From a virus, in IMG/VR virus record IMGVR_UViG_3300034117_000749, positions 1 to 31,948 of that record: a stretch of 31,948 nt of DNA, one strand, 5' to 3'. Shown here piece after piece: positions 1 to 7,016 of this stretch. The translations under genes and the position numbers were made by a program. The notes beneath the pieces are model-generated. The model worked only from the letters and a program-made list of their open reading frames with translations. It made no database searches and was not told the origin of the DNA. Position 1 is the stretch's first letter. The number at the start of each line of letters is the position of its first letter.

Positions 1-108
1 CCTGAGCGGGCGCTTTGGGAAGCAGATATACTTGCAAAATATGCAGACTGCAGCGTGAAGCATCGACTAACGGTTAAAGCGTGGGTAGATGCAGTATCTG
101 TAAAGTGA
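1..108 (+). CDS. C-terminal end of an unidentified protein (possible Rz-like lysis protein), partial
   Basis: The reading frame is open from the first base and ends at TGA 106-108, leaving 35 residues. The visible end reads ALWEADILAKYADC followed by SVKHRLTVKAW, a charged amphipathic segment with one Cys. Short ends of this kind, with a Tyr-x-x-Cys and a His followed by a Trp near the terminus, are found in some phage Rz-like spanins and small lysis proteins. That match comes from memory of the family's style and rests on no catalytic motif. A lysis gene just ahead of the tail genes would be reasonable in podovirus-like genomes. The start lies outside the window, so length, signal sequence and identity cannot be judged. 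Confidence 0.55.
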   Translation, partial: PERALWEADILAKYADCSVKHRLTVKAWVDAVSVK

Positions 109-187
109 TGTAACTTGAATTTTGTAAGGGTATCAGGTCTGTAGTTCAAAGTTGTGAAGCCTGAGGAATTGATGTAAGGATTATCAC
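109..187 (+). promoter_or_regulatory. Leader with ribosome binding site for the adaptor gene
   Basis: This 79-base gap separates the partial gene from the adaptor gene and is the longest non-coding stretch in the left block. AAGGA at 176-180, seven bases before the ATG at 188, is a good Shine-Dalgarno site and supports that start. No convincing -35/-10 pair or terminator hairpin was seen. Confidence 0.5.
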
Positions 188-841
188 ATGGCCACCGCGA
201 TGACATACACCAGTCTGCTCGACGACCTCCGGAATTATCTGGAGCGTGGAGCAACACTGGCTACCGACCCGTCGGTTTATGTGCAGCTCCCAAGTCTTGT
301 GGGACTTGCTGAACGTCGTCTGGCAAGAGAGCTCAAGATCCAAGGTACTGTCACTGTTGTTAATTCGACGATGACTCAGGGTCAGGCTACATACCCAAAG
401 CCTGATCGCTGGCGCGAAACCGTCAGTATGCGGGTCGGAACCGGAACTGGCTACAACACGACGCGAGAGATCTTCCCGCGTGCTTACGAATATATGCGCC
501 AGTATTGGCCGAATCAGACCGTCACTGGGACGCCGCGATTCTATGCTGACTATGACTATCAGCATTGGTTCTTTGCACCCACGCCGTCTGATGATTTCCC
601 TTACGAGCTGATTTATTATGAACTACCACCGCTTCTTGGCGATGACGTTCAGACGAACTGGTTTACGGAATACGCGCCAAACGCGCTGCTATATGCCTCG
701 CTTATGGAGGCTGCGCCGTTCCTGAAGAACGAAGAAATCATTCCAATTTGGCAGGCATTTTATGACCGTGCCGTCGCGGCACTTAACGGCGAAGACATCC
801 GCCAGATTGTTGATCGCGGTATTGTTCGCAGGGAGGACTAA
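188..841 (+). CDS. Head-tail adaptor protein (T7 gp11 / SU10 adaptor type)
   Basis: 217 residues. In short-tailed phages this adaptor forms the ring joining the portal to the tail nozzle. Support: the N-terminal helical part (about 1-55) has LAERRLARELKI, the typical opening of adaptor proteins, where a helix leads into a beta-rich section. The middle has a repeated Tyr/Trp/Pro pattern (TYPKPDRW, GTPRFYADYDYQHWFFAPTP, YELIYYELPPLL), also usual in this family. The C-terminal third (NALLYASLMEAAPFL onward) is a helical bundle. Length fits the roughly 190-220 residues of these adaptors. It precedes a tail fibre and a gp10-like nozzle gene, as expected for a tail module. The start is set by AAGGA at 176-180. 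The exact subfamily is inferred. Confidence 0.75.
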   Translation: MATAMTYTSLLDDLRNYLERGATLATDPSVYVQLPSLVGLAERRLARELKIQGTVTVVNSTMTQGQATYPKPDRWRETVSMRVGTGTGYNTTREIFPRAYEYMRQYWPNQTVTGTPRFYADYDYQHWFFAPTPSDDFPYELIYYELPPLLGDDVQTNWFTEYAPNALLYASLMEAAPFLKNEEIIPIWQAFYDRAVAALNGEDIRQIVDRGIVRRED

Positions 842-843
842 TA

Positions 844-3800
844 GTGCCTAGTTTTACAAATACCTTTGGTGGCACAGTCGTCTATCCGGCTGATGTAAGC
901 TATCGCGCTGTTGCTCTGACGGCGAACGTCACGCTGACATGGCCGACTGAGCTTGCGACCAACACAAACGTCGTATCGTCCATCATGGATGTCACACCGT
1001 CTGGCGCTGGCTTTACAATCCGTATGCCTGACGCAACTCAGGCGAGTGTCGGCCAGACCGCCCTGTTCTTCAACGTCGGCGCTTCTTCGTTCACAGTCGC
1101 TGACAACAGCGGCAACACGATTCAGACGATTGCCTCAGGTCAGGCATGGCAGATCTATCTCACGGACAACACAACCGTTAACGGTACGTGGCGTCCTATT
1201 CAGTATGGCGCTGGCACGTCTTCTGCATCCGCAAGCGCGCTGGCTGGCGCAGGCCTCAAGGCGATTACCACGACGCTGAATCAGGCGGCTCCAACAACAT
1301 TGCTCTCGGCTAACTACACGCTCACATCCGTTGACCGTGCCCGTGTAATCGTCTGGAATGGCGGCGCTGGCACGTTCACGCTGCCGTCCGCTGCGACCGC
1401 TGGCAATGATTGGTTCTTTGACGCACGCAACTCAGGTACTGGTGGCCTCACGATTCAGCCTGCCGGCGGTGAGCTGATCAACGGTCAGGCCAATTTAGTA
1501 TTTAATCCCGGCGATAGCGCACGCATCATCACTGACGGGATTAACTTCTACACGATTGGCTATGGTCAGAGCGCGACGTTCTCGTTCGATTATGTATCGA
1601 TCAGCCTGACTGGCCAGCCCAGCCCGTACACGCTGTCTGGCACGAACCTGAACCGCATCGCCTATCAGTTCAGCGGCATCTTGACCGCGAACATGGAGAT
1701 CATTGTTCCCAACACGATCCAGCAATACTGGATTCGGAACACTACGACCGGCAGCTACACTCTAACCGTGAAGACCTCCGGTGGAACGGGCGTTATCATT
1801 GTTCAGAACGGGGCATCTATCCTGTACTGCGACGGCACGAACGTCGTTCAGGCAGAGACTGCAAACCTCAGCGTCCCTGTCGCTATAGCTCAGGGTGGTA
1901 CAGGTGCAACAACGGCTGGAACTGCTCTGGTCAATCTTGGCGGAACATCGCTTGGTATCGGCATCTTTACCGCCACGAACGGCGCTACGGCACGCGCTTC
2001 TATTGGTGCGGCGGCATCTGGCGCGAACTCCGACATTACATCCCTGTCGGGCCTCACGACGCCTCTGAGTGTACCTCAGGGGGGCACTGGTCTTACAACA
2101 ACCCCTTCTGATGGTCGTTTGCTTATTGGTAACGGCACTAACTATACACTCGCAAATTTAACAGCAGGCGCTGGCATTAACATCACGAATGGCGCTGGCT
2201 CGATAACAATCGATAGTACGGGTGTTACGGCTTATCCCGGCGCTGGTATTCCAGTCAGCACTGGAAGTGCGTGGGGCACGTCATACGCCACCAGCGGCAC
2301 TGGTACTACGATTGCGCTTTCAGCCAGTCCCGCCCTTACTGGCACGCCGACCGCACCGACGGCAGCTGCTGGTACGAACACGACTCAGATTGCGACGACG
2401 GCATATGTCGTCGGAACAGCCTTCTCCTCTGCGCTTCCGGGTCAGGGCGGTAACGCCGGGAAGTTTGTTACCACTGACGGCACGACAGCCAGCTGGAGCT
2501 TCGTCCCGCTCACGTCTGGCGTGTCCGGCATACTTCCTGTCGCGAACGGAGGCACGGGGGCTTCGACTGCGGGCGCTGCGCTTACATCCCTTGGTGCGAC
2601 CACAATAGGTGGGAATATCTTCACGTTAACTAACCCAAGTGCAGTTACGTTCCCACAATTTAACGCTGACAATACTGTTTCCGCTTTGGATGCAGCGACA
2701 TTCCGCGCAGCAATCGGTGCTGGAACTAGCTCTTCTACAGGGACAGTCACATCAGTATCTGGCACTGGCACAGTCAACGGCATTACGCTTACAGGTACTG
2801 TAACCACGTCTGGTTCACTGACCCTTGGCGGCACTCTTTCTGGTGTTGATCTCACAACACAGGTCACAGGCATCCTGCCTGTAGCTAATGGTGGTACTGG
2901 CGCATCTACTTTGACGGCAAATAATGTTCTCTTAGGTAACGACACCAGTGCGGTTCAGGTAGTTGCTCCGGGGGCTTCTGGGAACTTGCTGACAAGCAAC
3001 GGCACGACATGGACATCCGCAGCGGCTCCATCGAGCGCGGTGCAATACCCACAAAACAGCCAGTCAGCCAACTATACGCTGGTTCTGGGCGATGCGGGTA
3101 AGCAGATATTTCACCCTGCGTCGGACCTTGTTTCGCGTACATACACCATTCCGTCTAATGCCAGTGTTGCGTTTCCGATTGGAACCGTTGTGTTGTTTAC
3201 GGTGGAAAATGGCGGCGCTTCGATTAGCGTGGCGATCAATAGCGATACGTTGGTACTCGGTTCCGGCGTTACGGGTACTGCGCCGGTATCGCCTAACAAC
3301 ACGCTGATGGCTATCAAAGTCACCGCGACGAAATGGATGGCGAACTATTTAACTCAAGATGTTCCTATTGCGCCGTATGTGTTTGCCGTAGCACACGCTG
3401 ATGCTGGCATATACCAAGCTGCTTATCCTTTCACCAGCGGCGTTGGATTTGGGACTAGGTACGCTAATCCAGCTACCACAATAAGCGGCGCAGCACTCTC
3501 TATTGATTTTGCACCCAGCGGTAACGCGGTAGCTTTTGGAACCAATACAAGCCCTTACTTGGACGTGTATAGATGGAGCGGAAATGGGTATGGCACTAGA
3601 TACTCAGACCCCGCAGTGCTACCCCCTTTTAATTGTGTTTCCGTCGCTTTTTCTTCTCAAGGGAATGCTATCGCAACGGCAAACAGCACAGCTAGCCCTC
3701 TGATTAATGCTTGGCAGTGGGACAGCCAGACTGGATTTGGCACTAAATATAGCAACCCAGCAACGGCTCCTTTTACCGCCACCCGTGCGATAGTCTTCCA

Positions 3801-4395
3801 CCCTTCAGATACTGCTGTCGCTGTATCTAACAGCAATTCACCATTCATAAATGCTTATGCTTGGACCAGTGCTTCAGGCTTTGGCACTAAATTCGCCAAC
3901 CCAGCAACTCTGCCTGCTGGTGGTCCGCAAAGTGGGACGCCAAAAAGCATTGCCTTTAGTCCTGCCGGTGACGCGGTTGCAATCGCGCACACGACAACTC
4001 CGTTTGTAACGGTGTATCCTTGGTCTGGATCAGGGTTTGGCACTAAGTTCGCCAACCCAGCAACTTTGCCAGTATCAAACGGCTTTGGCGTAGCGTTTTC
4101 GCCAGCGGGCGACGCTATAGCGGTAACAAATGGCGGCTCTCCTGCGGTCACTGCCTATCCTTGGAACGGTTCTGGTTTCGGCACAAAATACTCTAACCCA
4201 GCAACGCTTCCAACAGGATCATACTCACCTGCCTTTTCACCAAATGGAGACACTTTAGCGGTAGGTGATGTTGGTTCGCCTTTTATTCGCGCTTACCCTT
4301 TTAATAGCGCAACTGGTTTTGGGACCATATACGCTGACCCGGCTACTCTACCAACTGCAGCCGCCAACGACATATCATCCACATACAACTTCTAA
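844..4395 (+). CDS. Large tail fibre/tip protein with GGTG shaft motifs and C-terminal beta-propeller
   Basis: 1183 residues starting at GTG 844, two bases after the previous stop. Three parts are visible. Residues 1 to about 340 are beta-rich with repeats seen in tail-fibre heads (TLTSVDRARVIVWNGGAGTF; FNPGDSARIITDG). Residues about 345-700 carry four GGTG motifs near 350, 412, 568 and 681 (AQGGTGATT, PQGGTGLTT, and twice VANGGTGAST), a signature of trimeric fibre shafts in many phages. Residues about 840-1183 hold seven copies of GFGT-K/R-Y/F-x-N/D-PAT, with the first Gly at 868, 915, 964, 1012, 1064, 1111 and 1158. The spacing of 47-52 residues predicts a seven-bladed propeller. The propeller is likely the receptor-binding part. 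The next two genes are probably its helpers. No enzymatic motif was recognised. Confidence 0.85.
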   Translation: MPSFTNTFGGTVVYPADVSYRAVALTANVTLTWPTELATNTNVVSSIMDVTPSGAGFTIRMPDATQASVGQTALFFNVGASSFTVADNSGNTIQTIASGQAWQIYLTDNTTVNGTWRPIQYGAGTSSASASALAGAGLKAITTTLNQAAPTTLLSANYTLTSVDRARVIVWNGGAGTFTLPSAATAGNDWFFDARNSGTGGLTIQPAGGELINGQANLVFNPGDSARIITDGINFYTIGYGQSATFSFDYVSISLTGQPSPYTLSGTNLNRIAYQFSGILTANMEIIVPNTIQQYWIRNTTTGSYTLTVKTSGGTGVIIVQNGASILYCDGTNVVQAETANLSVPVAIAQGGTGATTAGTALVNLGGTSLGIGIFTATNGATARASIGAAASGANSDITSLSGLTTPLSVPQGGTGLTTTPSDGRLLIGNGTNYTLANLTAGAGINITNGAGSITIDSTGVTAYPGAGIPVSTGSAWGTSYATSGTGTTIALSASPALTGTPTAPTAAAGTNTTQIATTAYVVGTAFSSALPGQGGNAGKFVTTDGTTASWSFVPLTSGVSGILPVANGGTGASTAGAALTSLGATTIGGNIFTLTNPSAVTFPQFNADNTVSALDAATFRAAIGAGTSSSTGTVTSVSGTGTVNGITLTGTVTTSGSLTLGGTLSGVDLTTQVTGILPVANGGTGASTLTANNVLLGNDTSAVQVVAPGASGNLLTSNGTTWTSAAAPSSAVQYPQNSQSANYTLVLGDAGKQIFHPASDLVSRTYTIPSNASVAFPIGTVVLFTVENGGASISVAINSDTLVLGSGVTGTAPVSPNNTLMAIKVTATKWMANYLTQDVPIAPYVFAVAHADAGIYQAAYPFTSGVGFGTRYANPATTISGAALSIDFAPSGNAVAFGTNTSPYLDVYRWSGNGYGTRYSDPAVLPPFNCVSVAFSSQGNAIATANSTASPLINAWQWDSQTGFGTKYSNPATAPFTATRAIVFHPSDTAVAVSNSNSPFINAYAWTSASGFGTKFANPATLPAGGPQSGTPKSIAFSPAGDAVAIAHTTTPFVTVYPWSGSGFGTKFANPATLPVSNGFGVAFSPAGDAIAVTNGGSPAVTAYPWNGSGFGTKYSNPATLPTGSYSPAFSPNGDTLAVGDVGSPFIRAYPFNSATGFGTIYADPATLPTAAANDISSTYNF
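3370..4395 (+). repeat. Seven degenerate about 48-residue coding repeats (beta-propeller blades)
   Basis: Each repeat has a hydrophobic strand ending in a small hydrophilic turn (AFSPAGDAIAV, AFSPNGDTLAV, AFSSQGNAIAT), a second strand ending in Y-x-W/F (VYPWSGSG, AYPWNGSG, AYPFNSAT) and the GFGTKYxNPATLP loop. The layout resembles WD40-type or YncE-type blades, in which SPxGD turns are common. The protein ends soon after the seventh loop, and the first blade begins with a strand (YVFAVAH), which would allow the ring to close between N- and C-terminal strands. This is inferred from repeat spacing only. Confidence 0.75.
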
Positions 4396-4403
4396 GGCAT
4401 CAA

Positions 4404-4706
4404 ATGATTTACACTCAACTCAGCGACGATTACAAATATGACGTACTTGCGGACGCTATGTACGCCCGTGAGGTTGAGCATTTCCATTACGACTTTGACC
4501 GCAAAAACTTTGAGTATCTTTTGGCAAACGCTACGGATAACGAGTTTGCGGCGAACGTAGCAGAACGCCTCGACACCACACGCAAGCAGATGGGTAACGT
4601 GGTTTCTATCATGGCTGCATTACGAGAGCAGATCGACAATCAAGCCGCTTATGACGCAGCCGTCATTCGCGTAACTGCCAAGCGGGAAGCAAAGGAAGCA
4701 GAATAA
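4404..4706 (+). CDS. Small tail-module protein of unknown function
   Basis: 100 residues, starting nine bases after the fibre stop and sharing its last base with the next start. It is rich in Asp, Glu, Asn and Ala and predicted helical (for example NVAERLDTTRKQMGNVVSIM, then ALREQIDNQAAYDAAVIRV), without Cys, signal peptide or membrane segment. Its position between the fibre and a chaperone-like gene suggests a role in fibre assembly or attachment, but no family was recognised. Confidence 0.7.
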   Translation: MIYTQLSDDYKYDVLADAMYAREVEHFHYDFDRKNFEYLLANATDNEFAANVAERLDTTRKQMGNVVSIMAALREQIDNQAAYDAAVIRVTAKREAKEAE

Positions 4707-5161
4707 TGTGGTATGTCCAAGCCCAAGGCGACACTTTCATACGGCACATCTTTGATGCAGAGCCGACGCAGTGGGACGCGGATAACTATTGTTACGCCCG
4801 CCGGCTGACCGACGAGCAGGCAGCGCATTTCGGCGTACACAAGAAGCAGATCGTCACGCCACCTTACTTTGACCCCGCGACGCAAGTGCGCGAGGAAGGC
4901 CCAGCACTGTTGATCGATGGCATCTGGACCCAGAACTACATGGTGACAGACCTAGACGCAGACGCATCGGCGGCAAAGGTCGGTGCGCAATGGGCTGTGA
5001 TCCGCGCTGAACGTAACAAGCTACTGGCAGCCTGCGATTGGACACAGCTACCTGATGCCCCAGTAAACGCCGCTTCATGGGCTACATACCGCCAAGCGTT
5101 GCGCGACATAACCACGCAAGCTAATCCGTTTAACATCGTATGGCCTGAAGCGATCATCTAA
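4706..5161 (+). CDS. Tail fibre assembly chaperone-like protein
   Basis: 151 residues. The C-terminal 60 residues carry the pattern of phage tail assembly chaperones of the Phage_tail_APC type: RAERNKLLAACDWTQLPDAP, then W-A-T-YRQALRDIT and a Pro-containing end (NPFNIVWPEAII). Members of this family usually sit directly beside a fibre gene and help the fibre fold or trimerise, which fits this place behind the 1183-residue fibre. The N-terminal half (MWYVQAQGDTFIRHIFDAEP) is Trp/Tyr rich and unlike a known domain. The gene overlaps its neighbours by one base at each end (start at the A of the preceding TAA), so translation is probably coupled. Confidence 0.75.
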   Translation: MWYVQAQGDTFIRHIFDAEPTQWDADNYCYARRLTDEQAAHFGVHKKQIVTPPYFDPATQVREEGPALLIDGIWTQNYMVTDLDADASAAKVGAQWAVIRAERNKLLAACDWTQLPDAPVNAASWATYRQALRDITTQANPFNIVWPEAII

Positions 5162-6768
5162 TGACGCTCATCCCTGTCAACGTCAAATCAGAAGCTGGCA
5201 TCAAGCGCGATGGCACGAAGTTCGAAGGGAACTTCTACGTTGACGGACAGTGGGTTCGGTTTCAGCGCGGGCTTCCGCGTAAGATCGGTGGGTATCGGCA
5301 GATCACGAACTTCGTCGAAGGCGTTGTCAATCAGTTCCACCTGCAGTCTCTGAACAACTTCACCTACACCCATATGGGCTATGGTGAGGGCCTGCAGCGC
5401 ATGACAATCGATGTCACGGGCAGTACAAGCTCTTTGGTTTCACGCGCACCTACGACGTACACAGGCGGCCCAGAATTCATGTGGCAGTTCGACGCGCTCT
5501 ATGACGGCGCTGGTAGCTCAACTGTTCTTATCGCACACGCTACAGATGCTGCGCTGGATATTTCTACCGGCACAGATTACCCCGCCTATCTCGGCGACAT
5601 ATATGCCACGACGCCCTTGACGCCAATCCCGACAGCTGGCGTGAGCGGTGGGGTTGTGGTGCTGCACCCGTATCTGTTTCTGTTTTCCCAGAACGGATAC
5701 GTGAAGTGGTCGGATGCAAACGATCCCACGAACTTTACGACCGGCGACGCGGGTGATGCGTTCATTGCATCCTCGAAGATTGTGCGCGGGCTTCCGCTGC
5801 GTGGCGGTGGTCAGAACCCTGCCGGCCTTTTCTGGACGCTCGATAGCCTTATCCGAACCTACTACACGGGTGGCACGGATGTGTTCGCGTTCGATACGAT
5901 CAGCTCATCATCGTCGATCATCGCGGCCAATAGCGTCATCGAGTATGACGGGATTTACTTCTGGGTCGGTGATGGCCGGTTCATGATGTACAACGGTGTC
6001 GTTCGCGAAGTGCCGAACAGCCTGAACATCAACTATTTCTTCGATGGCCTGAACCGCCCGTATGCGAATAAGATCTTCGCCTATAAGGTTCCGCGATTCG
6101 GCGAGATCTGGTGGTGCTATCCGCGTGGCGATGCGACTGAATGCACGCACGCTGTAATCTATAACTTCCGTGAGCAGACATGGTACGACACGGAGCTGCC
6201 GAATTTGGGTCGTTCTGCTGGCATCTATGCTGGTTCTCTGAACCGTCCGATTCTTGCTGGCGTCAACCCAATAAGTCCCGGCGTTCCTGACATCCGCATA
6301 ACGGAAGGTAGTGATACGCGCATTACTGAAAGCGAAGCAATTCGCGTCGTCAGCAATGGCCCGGATCGCTACCGCATTTGGCAGCATGAGTTTGGTGTGG
6401 ACGAGATTGATGGCGCGCAGATCAATGCGGTCGAGAGTTATTTCGAGACGGGTGATATATCGTTGCTCACTAGCGATAATCCGCGCAACCGCTCCATTCA
6501 CGTTGAGATGATTGAGCCTGACTTCGTGCAGCAGGGCGACATGACCGCGCAGATCACCGGCAGAATCAACGCTCGTGCGCCTGAAGTCTTCGGCCCACTG
6601 CATACATTCCCGGCTGTGGCGAATGAGAAGTATGAGCAGCAGGTGTTCTTTAAGGAGCAGCGGCGTGAGCTTCGCTTTAAGTTCAGTTCGAACACGGTCG
6701 GCGGGGACTATCAGATGGGTAATATCATAGTCCACATCGAAGCTGCCGATGGCAGATACCAGTCATGA
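5161..6768 (+). CDS. Tail nozzle / packaged DNA stabilization protein (P22 gp10-like)
   Basis: 535 residues. P22 gp10 and related nozzle proteins sit under the adaptor ring, close the portal channel and hold packaged DNA. The opening MTLIPVNVKSEAGIKRDGT, followed by YVDGQWVRFQRGLPRKIGGY, is characteristic: these proteins begin by binding a position and stating a ground level for the beta-propeller-like body. The body is beta-rich and full of Gly, Tyr and Phe (NNFTYTHMGYGEGLQRM; DGIYFWVGDGRFMMYNG; GEIWWCYPRGD). The C-terminal end (RRELRFKFSSN, GGDYQMGNIIVHIE) closes the fold. The size is a little above P22 gp10 (472 residues). It follows the chaperone gene and overlaps the next start by four bases. 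Family assignment is by sequence style, not alignment. Confidence 0.8.
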   Translation: MTLIPVNVKSEAGIKRDGTKFEGNFYVDGQWVRFQRGLPRKIGGYRQITNFVEGVVNQFHLQSLNNFTYTHMGYGEGLQRMTIDVTGSTSSLVSRAPTTYTGGPEFMWQFDALYDGAGSSTVLIAHATDAALDISTGTDYPAYLGDIYATTPLTPIPTAGVSGGVVVLHPYLFLFSQNGYVKWSDANDPTNFTTGDAGDAFIASSKIVRGLPLRGGGQNPAGLFWTLDSLIRTYYTGGTDVFAFDTISSSSSIIAANSVIEYDGIYFWVGDGRFMMYNGVVREVPNSLNINYFFDGLNRPYANKIFAYKVPRFGEIWWCYPRGDATECTHAVIYNFREQTWYDTELPNLGRSAGIYAGSLNRPILAGVNPISPGVPDIRITEGSDTRITESEAIRVVSNGPDRYRIWQHEFGVDEIDGAQINAVESYFETGDISLLTSDNPRNRSIHVEMIEPDFVQQGDMTAQITGRINARAPEVFGPLHTFPAVANEKYEQQVFFKEQRRELRFKFSSNTVGGDYQMGNIIVHIEAADGRYQS

Positions 6769-7016
6769 TTGGCGTCGATCCTCGCGGAATTGACAGCTTT
6801 ATTGATTGGGCTGATTATATGTATCCTGATCTTGAGCAGTATGGCACTGTCGTTAAGATGATGCCCGGCGGAAACTGGCAGGATTGGGCGGCTGGCTTGC
6901 TGGCTGTAAACAAAATAGCTGAGAGTAGCGCCCCTAATCCATATCAGTTTGATGACTGGAAACTTTGGGCAATGCGGTTTATACAGACGCTGAATAGCGG
7001 CGGGAGTGGTTCGTAA
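6765..7016 (+). CDS. Small acidic virion-module protein of unknown function
   Basis: 83 residues. ATGA at 6765-6768 couples it to the nozzle gene, and its stop overlaps the next ATG by one base. The sequence is rich in Trp and Asp (DWADYMYP, GGNWQDWAAGLLAVN, FDDWKLWAMRFIQTL) and ends in a Gly/Ser tail. The aromatic helices suggest a small structural protein or a chaperone for the following large protein. No family is recognised. Confidence 0.7.
   Translation: MIGVDPRGIDSFIDWADYMYPDLEQYGTVVKMMPGGNWQDWAAGLLAVNKIAESSAPNPYQFDDWKLWAMRFIQTLNSGGSGS

Noticed and set aside
844-4395. Diversity-generating retroelement target in the tail fibre
   Set aside because: No reverse transcriptase gene and no adenine-biased template repeat were seen in the window.
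5908-6735. 275-codon open frame on the - strand opposite the tail nozzle gene
   Set aside because: The + strand product resembles a known nozzle protein and fits the operon. The - strand frame has no ribosome site and no motif.
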